Assembly: GCA_016838945.1 (NCBI GenBank)
Contig: JADLKP010000039.1
Location: 1 to 13,658, forward strand
DNA from: Methanobrevibacter sp.
Lineage (GTDB): Archaea > Methanobacteriota > Methanobacteria > Methanobacteriales > Methanobacteriaceae
Direction of reading: 5' to 3'
DNA length: 13,658 bases
In this document: positions 6,340 to 12,148 of the stretch, piece after piece
How the letters are laid out: the number at the start of each line of letters is the position of its first letter
How positions within the stretch are numbered: the stretch's first letter is position 1
Translations under genes and position numbers: made by a program
The notes under the pieces: model-generated
Told to the model about the DNA's origin: nothing
What the model saw: the letters and a program-made list of their open reading frames with translations, nothing else
Database searches by the model: none

Positions 6340-7023
6340 ATGAATTCTGCAGTTTTATTTTCCGGTGGAAAAGATAGTGTCATGGCTTTGAATTATGCTA
6401 TAAACAATGGAGATGATGTTAAATATCTTCTTTCCATCAAATCAGAAAATGATGAGTCATATATGTTTCATGTTCCCAATATCCATTTGACTGACTTGAT
6501 TTCTGAAGCGGTAGAAATTCCAATCATTGAAGTGAAGACATCTGGAGTTAAGGAAGAGGAACTATTGGATTTAAATGAAGGTTTCAAACAGCTTAAAGCC
6601 CTTGGCATTGAAGCCATCTACACAGGAGCATTGTTTTCAACTTATCAAAAATCAAGAATCGAAAAGCTGGCTGATGAAATAGGCATTGAGGCAATTTCCC
6701 CTTATTGGCATAAGGACCCTAAAGAATATATGGAATTGGTGATTGATTCAGGCTTTAAGGTTATGATAAGTGGTGTTTTTGCAGAAGGCCTTGATGAATC
6801 ATGGTTAGGTCGACTAATCGATGAGGAGGCATTGAAGGAATTGGAAAAAATAAGTGAAAAAACTTATCTCCATCTTGCTTTTGAAGGTGGAGAAGCTGAA
6901 ACATTGGTTATCGATGGACCGATCTTTAAAAAGAGAATAGAAATAATGGAAGCTGAAATAGATTGGCATCGTGATAATGGAACCTATAATGTGATTGATG
7001 CAAAATTGGTGGATAAGGACTGA
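6340..7023 (+). CDS. dph6: Diphthine--ammonia ligase (Dph6-type ATP pyrophosphatase)
   Basis: Catalyses the last step of diphthamide formation on a histidine of elongation factor 2: ATP-dependent amidation of diphthine. The 227-residue cytosolic protein begins with the PP-loop SGGKDS (residues 8-13) of N-type ATP pyrophosphatases, then a Rossmann-like core containing YTGALFSTYQKSRIE (about 94-108) and ISGVFAEGLDESWLGR (about 147-162). Near the C-terminus is EGGEAETLV, the family signature usually read as GEGGE-x-ETLV; here Phe replaces the first Gly. Length is typical of archaeal single-domain members. The ATG follows AGGTGA. It is the third gene in the same direction, 59 bp after the zinc-ribbon gene and behind T-rich DNA, so it may have its own promoter. 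The role rests on family assignment. Confidence 0.88.
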   Translation: MNSAVLFSGGKDSVMALNYAINNGDDVKYLLSIKSENDESYMFHVPNIHLTDLISEAVEIPIIEVKTSGVKEEELLDLNEGFKQLKALGIEAIYTGALFSTYQKSRIEKLADEIGIEAISPYWHKDPKEYMELVIDSGFKVMISGVFAEGLDESWLGRLIDEEALKELEKISEKTYLHLAFEGGEAETLVIDGPIFKKRIEIMEAEIDWHRDNGTYNVIDAKLVDKD

Positions 7024-7025
7024 TT

Positions 7026-7155
7026 TTTTATTATTTTCTCTCATCTCATTTGGAAAGTTTTATTATTTTCTCTCATCTCATTTGGAAAGTTTTATTATTT
7101 TCTCTCATCTCATTTAGAAAAGTTTTATTATTTTCATTCATCTCATTTAGAAAAG
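7026..7155. repeat. 32/33-bp tandem array, four copies
   Basis: Four head-to-tail copies lie at 7026-7057, 7058-7089, 7090-7122 and 7123-7155. Each starts TTTTATTATTTTC, then carries a TCATCTCATTT core, and ends GGAAAG or AGAAAAG. The first two are identical; the others differ at a few bases. The array begins 3 bp after the dph6 stop and ends at the TATA box of the next gene, which looks like the start of a fifth unit. No spacers, so not CRISPR. Confidence 0.92.
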
Positions 7156-7164
7156 TTTTATATT
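7156..7164 (+). promoter_or_regulatory. TATA box of secreted-protein gene
   Basis: TTTTATATT about 40-50 nt before the ATG at 7205 predicts a leader of roughly 17 nt that contains the SD AAAGGGGA (7191-7198). The element directly abuts the tandem array. Confidence 0.5.
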
Positions 7165-7204
7165 GAACGGTTTCTAATTATTTTATAAATAAAGGGGAAT
7201 CATC

Positions 7205-7807
7205 ATGAAAAATAAAGGTTTAAAAAGAGGCATAATAGCTATTTTTATTATTTTTACTATTCTTTTATCTGCAATTATGGTGACGGATTCAGTTTCCGCT
7301 GAGGATAATGCGCCAAAGGGATATGAAACTTACTATATGAGAGGATATGGATTCAATGTTCCCACTTCCTATAAATTGGTTGATGAAGGATGGGATGAGG
7401 TAAATCGTTTAAACTATATGAATTTCCAAAAGGGTAAAAATTATGTAAACATTAGCTTGGAAAGACATTCAAACAGTTTCAACAAGAATGTAATGGATGA
7501 ATTCAGTTCATTTAAGTTAAATGATGAAAAATTGTATAAGACATCCATTTCTGGAATTACAGGATTCTACAATAAAAGGAATTATGTCAAGACTTTTGTA
7601 TTTGCATCTGAAGATGATATGATCTATTTGCATGTTAAAGGTCCTAAGGTTTCAAAAGTGGTTTCTTCCATTACTCAGAGGGATTACAAACCATATCATA
7701 GCAATGAATATGATTTTGATGATGATGCATATTATGAAAGCGATGCATATGATGACTCTTTTGATGATTCATTCGATGATGCATCATATTACAATTATGG
7801 TTGGTAA
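7205..7807 (+). CDS. Small secreted protein with acidic Asp/Ser/Tyr tail
   Basis: 200 residues. A classical Sec signal peptide (basic GLKRG, hydrophobic 9-25, probable cleavage after VSA at residue 32) targets it outside the membrane; no anchor follows. The mature domain (about 40-158) contains YGFNVPTSYKL and the later segment KTSISGITGFY...DDMIYLHV, resembling in order and spacing the secreted protein at 9939. Residues 168-200 are a low-complexity tail of Asp, Tyr and Ser (FDDDAYYESD, DDSFDDSFDDAS), which may bind cations or the cell wall; this is inference. AAAGGGGA precedes the ATG. The function is unknown. Confidence 0.8.
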   Translation: MKNKGLKRGIIAIFIIFTILLSAIMVTDSVSAEDNAPKGYETYYMRGYGFNVPTSYKLVDEGWDEVNRLNYMNFQKGKNYVNISLERHSNSFNKNVMDEFSSFKLNDEKLYKTSISGITGFYNKRNYVKTFVFASEDDMIYLHVKGPKVSKVVSSITQRDYKPYHSNEYDFDDDAYYESDAYDDSFDDSFDDASYYNYGW

Positions 7808-7817
7808 AATGCAGTGA

Positions 7818-7827
7818 TTTTTTTTTT
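7818..7827 (+). terminator. T10 tract between convergent genes
   Basis: Ten Ts follow the stop codon by ten bases, in the 38-bp gap to the oppositely oriented gene. This is a good archaeal oligo-T termination signal for the plus-strand gene. Confidence 0.55.
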
Positions 7828-7845
7828 ATTGGATGTTTTTATTAT

Positions 7846-8418
7846 TTAAACAACCATCTTCATCTCTTTCTTATCTTTTTCTCTTTTTTCAGAATCCATT
7901 TTGATTAAGTCAAATATTAATTTATCTTCAATCAGTCTTTTCCACATTTTATATACCTTTTTTATGAAATCTTCATCCAAATCAAGCTTTTGGCTTATGA
8001 TAGGGCATTGGTATGTCATATCATACTCATCATAGATTAGATGCAGATTGTCATCCTTATCCAAATGAGGGCTAAGCGGAAATGATCTGCATTGAATAGG
8101 TCTTAATCTCCTATTGCAATAAGGTGGATTGGTGCATTTTATATAATATACTTTACCGTCCCATGAATCCGGATATCTGTATTCGTCTGTAGTTTCATAA
8201 TACATTTCAAACCAATCAGATTCATTTTCCAGCATCTCCTCTTCACCGGGGAGCATGTACAAGACCATTTCAGAGTATATGTCCTCCTTGTTTTTGCTTT
8301 CTACTGTACAGCAGATTGAATCGCAAAGCTCTCCACAATTGAATTCTCCTAAAGGAGATGCGTTATTGGTTGTATTATAAATTTTGATATAATCTTTTTT
8401 TCTAATTGAAGACTTCAT
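7846..8418 (-). CDS. Cysteine-rich YkgJ-like protein (CxxxCxxxCC cluster)
   Basis: 190-residue cytosolic protein with eight cysteines. Numbered from the GTG three codons upstream, they are Cys31, 35, 39 and 40 in CGELCDSICC, Cys98 and Cys104, Cys113 in RPIQCRSFPL, and Cys141 in YQCPI. The clustered cysteines followed by a Cys-R-x-x-P segment resemble the YkgJ/CxxCxxCC family (putative zinc- or iron-binding domain, biochemical role unsettled), but the first spacings are wider than the common C-x2-C-x2-CC form. A conserved-looking Trp/Tyr-rich insert separates the two groups. The C-terminus is lysine/glutamate-rich. Start: ATG at 8418 has GTGA at SD distance; GTG at 8427 is a three-codon longer alternative. 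It is convergent with the preceding gene and divergent from the DUF1002 gene. Confidence 0.7.
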   Translation of the reverse strand: MKSSIRKKDYIKIYNTTNNASPLGEFNCGELCDSICCTVESKNKEDIYSEMVLYMLPGEEEMLENESDWFEMYYETTDEYRYPDSWDGKVYYIKCTNPPYCNRRLRPIQCRSFPLSPHLDKDDNLHLIYDEYDMTYQCPIISQKLDLDEDFIKKVYKMWKRLIEDKLIFDLIKMDSEKREKDKKEMKMVV

Positions 8419-8628
8419 TTTATTCACAGTTTCTTTTCATTTTTGTTAATATTTATGTATCTATTTATTAAAAACTTATTGATTTCTTAAATGTGGTTTA
8501 TTTTTCCTATTTTTTCAAAAAAGACTATTCTAATGAATTTTTCTCTAAAAAATTATGCACCGACAACTTAACGCAAATCATTGTTTTTTTAACAAAAAAG
8601 AGGGAATTTGCTTATAAAAGTTTCGATT

Positions 8629-8655
8629 ATGTAAAAAATACATTACATTTATATA
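8629..8655 (+). promoter_or_regulatory. Promoter of DUF1002 gene with inverted repeat before TATA box
   Basis: TTTATATA (8648-8655) is a clear TATA box, predicting a leader of about 20 nt with a textbook SD, AGAGGTGAT (8690-8698). Immediately upstream, over the expected TFB recognition element, ATGTA (8629-8633) and TACAT (8639-8643) form an inverted repeat with a five-A spacer. A protein bound there would block the promoter; this is inferred from position only. Confidence 0.5.
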
Positions 8656-8700
8656 CTAGTTCAACAAAATAAAGTTTAGAATTATGTAAGAGGTGATAAA

Positions 8701-9570
8701 ATGCATAAAAAAATTCTAGTTATATGTTTAGTAACTATACTTTTAGCAGTAGCTCTTGTTCCAACTGGCTTTGCTGCTAGTGACAAGCAAGTTGTAATAA
8801 CCTATGGTGAAACTACATATAATAGTCAGCAATACAAGTCAATAGTTGACAATTACTTTGCTGGCAAGACAAATTATGACATTAGCTCTGTAGAATCCAA
8901 AGTGATCACTGCTGGTGATGTAAATGAAATTTCCAGTGGTTTCTCCGGAAAGACATACAATTCCAACCAAATATTTTCCTCTGCATTGCTTGACTTGGAT
9001 CAAAATGGGGAAATTACAGTTGAAGTTGACAATTCAATCAATACAATAACTCCAAAAATGTATATGTCTGCACTTAAATCTGCAGGTATTCAAGGAGGAC
9101 ACGTATACGTAACAAGCCCAGTTTCCGCTACAGGTGAATCTGCCCTTGCAGGCATCATGGATTGTTATGAAGAAGCTACCGATGTTGAAATCCCTGATAA
9201 TGTTAAAGAAGCAGCCAGTCAAGAGATTTCCACTCAAGCGGAAATCATAAACAACTCTAATGTAAGTGCTGATGACTTATCAAATTTGGTGGATGACGTT
9301 AAGGAAAAAGTAAGCGAAGAAAACATTACAGATCATGATGCTATTGTAACCATAATCAATGATTACAGTACAAATTACAATATCAACATTTCTGATAGTG
9401 ATATAGAAAATCTTGCAGATACCATTGAGCAAGTTCAATTGGCTCAAGATGATGCAAATGCCTACAAAGAACAAATAAGTGATTTTGTAAACAGTTCCGC
9501 TTCAGATTCAGGATTTTCTTTAGATAGTTTATTCAACAGCTTGTTTGATATTTTTAATCAACACAGTTAA
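8701..9570 (+). CDS. Secreted DUF1002 (YpuA-like) protein
   Basis: 289 residues. The signal peptide has a basic start MHKK, a hydrophobic core at about 5-20 and probable cleavage near GFA-A (25/26). The mature N-terminal half fits the DUF1002 family of exported proteins known best from Firmicutes (YpuA of Bacillus): a strand-forming start, then SSALLDLDQNGEITVEVDN, NTITPKMYMSALKSAGIQGG, and VTSPVSATGESALAGIMDCYE, the family's most recognisable blocks. The C-terminal part (about 165-265) is helical and acidic and ends in a Ser/Phe-rich segment. The biochemical function of the family is unknown. A near-perfect SD precedes the ATG and there is a strong promoter. It sits among other secreted proteins and is likely a single-gene unit, with a hairpin terminator 47 bp after the stop. 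Confidence 0.88.
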   Translation: MHKKILVICLVTILLAVALVPTGFAASDKQVVITYGETTYNSQQYKSIVDNYFAGKTNYDISSVESKVITAGDVNEISSGFSGKTYNSNQIFSSALLDLDQNGEITVEVDNSINTITPKMYMSALKSAGIQGGHVYVTSPVSATGESALAGIMDCYEEATDVEIPDNVKEAASQEISTQAEIINNSNVSADDLSNLVDDVKEKVSEENITDHDAIVTIINDYSTNYNINISDSDIENLADTIEQVQLAQDDANAYKEQISDFVNSSASDSGFSLDSLFNSLFDIFNQHS

Positions 9571-9616
9571 TTTAAACTTCAAACTTTAAATTTCAGTAAA
9601 TTTGATAATTATTGTA

Positions 9617-9653
9617 GATTTAGGGCTACTTTAATTATCCTAAATTCTTTTTT
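9617..9653 (+). terminator. Hairpin plus T6 after DUF1002 gene
   Basis: GATTTAGG (9617-9624) pairs with CCTAAATT (9639-9646), eight pairs including one G-U, around a 14-base loop, followed by C and six Ts. It is the most bacterial-looking terminator in the window. Confidence 0.6.
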
Positions 9654-9667
9654 CTATTTTTTCATAT

Positions 9668-9736
9668 TTTTAAGATTAGGTTTATTTTATTTTTAAGATT
9701 AGGTTTATTTTATTTTTAAGATTAGGTTTATTTTAT
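9668..9736. repeat. 23-bp tandem array, three exact copies plus decayed copies
   Basis: A 23-bp unit beginning TTTTAAGATTAGG and ending TTTATTTTAT occurs without mismatch at 9668-9690, 9691-9713 and 9714-9736. Related but degenerate segments continue to about 9800 (AAGGTATTAA, AAGACATTAA). The exact copies imply recent amplification. Each copy adds T4 tracts downstream of the hairpin terminator. Confidence 0.9.
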
Positions 9737-9884
9737 TTATAAGGTATTAATTTATTTTTAAGACATTAACTTATTTTTAAATATTATTCATTTATTTCAA
9801 AGATTACATGTTTTTCATTATAAAACTAATCTCGTAAATTCATATCAAAAATTATTTATTTATAAATGAATAAAATATCATTAA

Positions 9885-9903
9885 TTAATCTTAAATAGAT
9901 TAA
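9885..9903 (+). promoter_or_regulatory. Inverted repeat over probable TATA box of secreted-protein gene
   Basis: TTAATCT (9885-9891), TAAAT, AGATTAA (9897-9903): perfect 7-bp arms centred on TTAAATAG, the best TATA candidate for the gene at 9939, 36-54 nt before its ATG. It could be a repressor site; chance cannot be excluded in such AT-rich DNA. Confidence 0.4.
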
Positions 9904-9938
9904 GAAAGTTTAGTATTTTTTTATTAAGGAGGAAAAAT

Positions 9939-10490
9939 ATGAAAATTAATAGGATTGCAATAATTGCTGTTTTAGCTATTTTAACTGTTGTCTTAGCAGG
10001 TTCCGCATCTGCTTTTGATTTAAGTTTCTTAACTGGATCTGATGATGCTCCTCAGGACGTAAACATTGGAGGTATTGATTTTACAATCCCTGCAGGTTTC
10101 ACTGAAAATGAAGATTATAAGATGGAAAACGAATCAGGATCTTCAGGTACTGATTTCTATATGAATGCTGCAGGTTATGAAGATGATTCAAAGAAAAATG
10201 CTATTTATATCATGGTAGCTGATTACGGTCAATACAATGTAACAGATGAAGTTCTTGCATATATTGCAGACTCTGAAGATGCTGAAAAGAAAACAATCAA
10301 TGGCCATAAAGGTTATTTCATTGAATCAACTAATGATCAAGCATCACAAGCTAACGACCAAACAAATATATTGAATATGGATAACATGACTTCCGATACT
10401 ATTTATATGTTCATATATGAAGAAAACGGTGATTTAGTTTATATTGGTGCAACTGATGAATCATACTTCAATGAAGTCATTCAAGAATAA
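9939..10490 (+). CDS. Small secreted protein, probable paralogue of the protein at 7205
   Basis: 183 residues. A clean Sec signal peptide (KINR, hydrophobic 6-20, cleavage after GSASA at residue 25) and no further membrane helix indicate export. The mature part opens with an acidic spacer, then IGGIDFTIPAGFTENEDYKM (44-63), later KTINGHKGYF (118-127) and DTIYMFIYEENGDLVYIGAT (153-172). The order 'x-G-F/I-x-P, K-T-x-x-G-x-x-G, D-x-I-Y' parallels the secreted protein at 7205, without its Asp-rich tail, which suggests one small lineage-specific family. AAGGAGG lies 6 nt before the ATG. Sitting after the DUF1002 gene, it has its own promoter. The function is unknown; a surface or adhesion-related role is only a guess. 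Confidence 0.82.
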   Translation: MKINRIAIIAVLAILTVVLAGSASAFDLSFLTGSDDAPQDVNIGGIDFTIPAGFTENEDYKMENESGSSGTDFYMNAAGYEDDSKKNAIYIMVADYGQYNVTDEVLAYIADSEDAEKKTINGHKGYFIESTNDQASQANDQTNILNMDNMTSDTIYMFIYEENGDLVYIGATDESYFNEVIQE

Positions 10491-10509
10491 ATAAAATTTT
10501 CATTTATTC
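10485..10509 (+). terminator. AT-rich inverted repeat across the stop codon, then T-rich tract
   Basis: GAATAAAT (10485-10492) and ATTTATTC (10502-10509) form an 8-bp stem spanning the stop codon, followed by T6-T7 tracts up to about 10545. The arrangement is the same as at the end of pyrG. Confidence 0.45.
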
Positions 10510-10641
10510 CATTTTCATTATTTTTTACTTTCTATTCTTTTTTTAACTTTTCTATTCTTACTATATTATTTCTACTGATTTTAATATTCTTTATAAAACT
10601 TTATAACATAGTTTTAATAAAAATAATAGTTAATTAAGTTT

Positions 10642-10666
10642 AATATTTGAAATAATTCAAAATATT
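10642..10666. repeat. Inverted repeat upstream of TMP-kinase-like gene
   Basis: AATATTTGAA (10642-10651), ATAA, TTCAAAATATT (10656-10666): ten pairs with one bulged A. A further TTCAAA follows at 10665-10670. It lies about 120 nt before the ATG, upstream of the probable promoter, and could be an activator site or chance. Confidence 0.35.
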
Positions 10667-10783
10667 CAAATAAAATTGTAGTTATTTTAAATAAAATAAT
10701 GATTACTTATTTTTATAGTTATATGATAATTATATTATTTAATTCATCAAATTTGTAATTATTTTAATTGTCTGTGAGATGTT

Positions 10784-11383
10784 ATGATGAAGAGGTTTAT
10801 TGCTATAGATGGGCTTGATGGTTCTGGCAAAGATACGCAAGCTAGACTTATCAAGGAAAAATATGAAAAGGAAGGAACTGTCCTCATTCGTTCACATCCA
10901 ACCTCAGACAACTTTTTTGGCCGCAATTCAAAGGCAGCTTTGGAAAGAGGCGGAAAACTCAATAAGATAATTGCAACCTTATGTTATGGTGCAGATGCAA
11001 TCAGATCTGTTATTAAATATTATGGAAAGGCAGATACAGTTATTTTCGTAAGGTATACATTAGCGGTTTCCTACTTGAGCAAATCAATTTCTGTTCCTGT
11101 CTATAAGCTTGTATGCTTTGCGCTTCCTGTTTCAGAATATTTCTTCTATTTGGATGTTTCTCCTGAAAAATTGGTGGAACGTGTAAAGAGTAGAAATAAG
11201 ACAGAAGAAATGTTTGAAAATTATGATGCCTTTGTAAAAGTCAGACAAAAGGCAGAACCTGTTTTATATAATTGGCATGTCATACCTGCAGATGATTCTC
11301 AAGATGAGATATTTGCAAGAATTGAGGTTATCTTAGATGATTTGGATTCCAAATTATTGAATGAATCTAAAAAATTAGAATAA
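10784..11383 (+). CDS. Thymidylate kinase-like P-loop protein
   Basis: 199-residue cytosolic protein of the thymidylate kinase superfamily, which phosphorylates dTMP to dTDP with ATP. The P-loop GLDGSGKDT (residues 10-18) and overall length fit. HPT at 38-40 lies where TMP kinases have their nucleotide-contacting 'R-E-P' region, and an arginine-rich lid-like segment (RVKSRNKTEEMFENYD, 133-148) is present. The usual D-R-Y motif is altered: the sequence reads V-R-Y (Val89-Arg90-Tyr91), so the acidic residue is lost. A related but different substrate, or a non-canonical enzyme, is therefore possible and no symbol is given. GTGA lies at SD distance; an alternative start one codon later exists. 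It is a single-gene unit, convergent with the UPF0200 gene. Confidence 0.75.
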   Translation: MMKRFIAIDGLDGSGKDTQARLIKEKYEKEGTVLIRSHPTSDNFFGRNSKAALERGGKLNKIIATLCYGADAIRSVIKYYGKADTVIFVRYTLAVSYLSKSISVPVYKLVCFALPVSEYFFYLDVSPEKLVERVKSRNKTEEMFENYDAFVKVRQKAEPVLYNWHVIPADDSQDEIFARIEVILDDLDSKLLNESKKLE

Positions 11384-11455
11384 AAAAAAGAAAACCATTT
11401 TTAAAAATTAAGTAAATTTAAAATTTTAAATAATAAAAAAAGTAAGAAGATGAAT
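11384..11455. terminator. Bidirectional A/T-tract spacer between convergent genes
   Basis: 72 bp between two converging stop codons. T5 on the plus strand (11399-11403, with TTTTTAAAAA around it) and, read on the minus strand, T7 and T8 tracts (from the A-runs at 11436-11442 and 11383-11391) offer terminators for both genes. Confidence 0.4.
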
Positions 11456-11998
11456 CTAATCCATTTCTCTTTCTACAAATTCCGCAACTTTTTCTTTGAA
11501 TTCTTCAAGAGAACATTCATTTTCGATTAAGTAATCAGTAGTTGATACTACATTACCGATACCGAAACCTAATTCTCTGTTTTCCCTTACCATAAACTCA
11601 TCAAAATTAGTTGTGTCGTCTTCTCTTCCTCTTAAAGAGATTCTTTTGAATCTGGTTTGAGGACTAGCATAAATGGAAACGGAAATGAAATTATCAAAGT
11701 TTTCTTTAAAAAGTTCAATTTCATATGGGCTTCTTATTCCATCAATCAAAACGGTTTTAATATCATTATCTTTTTCAAAAAGATCTTTTATTTTTTGTAC
11801 AGTTAATTCAGCTACAATATATTGTCCAAATTCTTCTCTTAAAGTTCTGGCAGTTGTACCTGTGTCTTCTCCTCTTTCTGCAGCCTTTTCTCTAATTATG
11901 TCACCCATACTAACTACAAGTGCGCCTTTTTCCATTGCAGTGTCGAAAAAAATACTTTTTCCGGAACCTTGTAAACCAGTTACGCCTATTACTTTCAT
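11456..11998 (-). CDS. UPF0200 family P-loop nucleoside-kinase-like protein
   Basis: 180 residues, the usual length of the archaeal UPF0200 family, which is related by sequence to dephospho-CoA kinase and adenylate kinase. Visible motifs are the P-loop GLQGSGKS (8-15), VVSMGDIIREKAAERG (28-43), LIDGIRSP (84-91), a lid-like basic stretch RFKRISLRGRED (116-127), and ELGFGIGNVVSTTDYLIEN (142-160). The substrate is not established. Although often labelled dephospho-CoA kinase-like, the characterised archaeal dephospho-CoA kinase belongs to a different (DUF359, GTP-dependent) family. It follows the CoA-pathway ligase gene on the same strand by 150 bp but has its own strong TATA box, so it need not be part of that pathway. 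Confidence 0.85.
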   Translation of the reverse strand: MKVIGVTGLQGSGKSIFFDTAMEKGALVVSMGDIIREKAAERGEDTGTTARTLREEFGQYIVAELTVQKIKDLFEKDNDIKTVLIDGIRSPYEIELFKENFDNFISVSIYASPQTRFKRISLRGREDDTTNFDEFMVRENRELGFGIGNVVSTTDYLIENECSLEEFKEKVAEFVEREMD

Positions 11999-12021
11999 TA
12001 TAATCCCATTTAAATTATTAA

Positions 12022-12033
12022 TATATATAAAAT
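12022..12033 (-). promoter_or_regulatory. TATA box of UPF0200 gene
   Basis: Read on the minus strand, TTTTATATATAT lies 24-35 nt before the ATG. Transcription should start within a few bases of the start codon, so the mRNA is probably leaderless or nearly so; the GGGAT before the ATG is a poor SD. Confidence 0.55.
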
Positions 12034-12148
12034 CGTTATTTTGTAAAAATATTACATATTGAAAAGTATATTTATATTCTTAATTGTTATTAAGTTTATC
12101 TTAAAGTTATAATAAAAAAATAAACTAATAAGAATAAAGAAAATTCCA

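Larger units (their letters stand above)
9571..9938. other. Intergenic spacer after DUF1002 gene
   Basis: 368 bp without a gene. In order it holds a hairpin terminator (9617-9653), three exact 23-bp repeats (9668-9736) that decay into similar T-rich segments up to about 9800, and the promoter with an inverted repeat (9885-9903) of the next secreted-protein gene. Confidence 0.6.

Noticed and set aside
7026..7155. Tandem array considered as CRISPR
   Set aside because: Repeat units are head to tail with no unique spacers and no cas genes nearby. The same applies to 1841-1930 and 9668-9736.
7632..7817. 61-codon plus frame rich in Met and His overlapping the secreted-protein gene
   Set aside because: A +1 shadow of the GATGAT-rich tail; no SD and no independent evidence.
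11673..12062. 129-codon plus-strand open frame over the UPF0200 gene
   Set aside because: Antisense to a conserved P-loop protein; composition is that of a reverse-complement shadow, and no start signal. The frame at 12195-12386 is rejected for the same reason.
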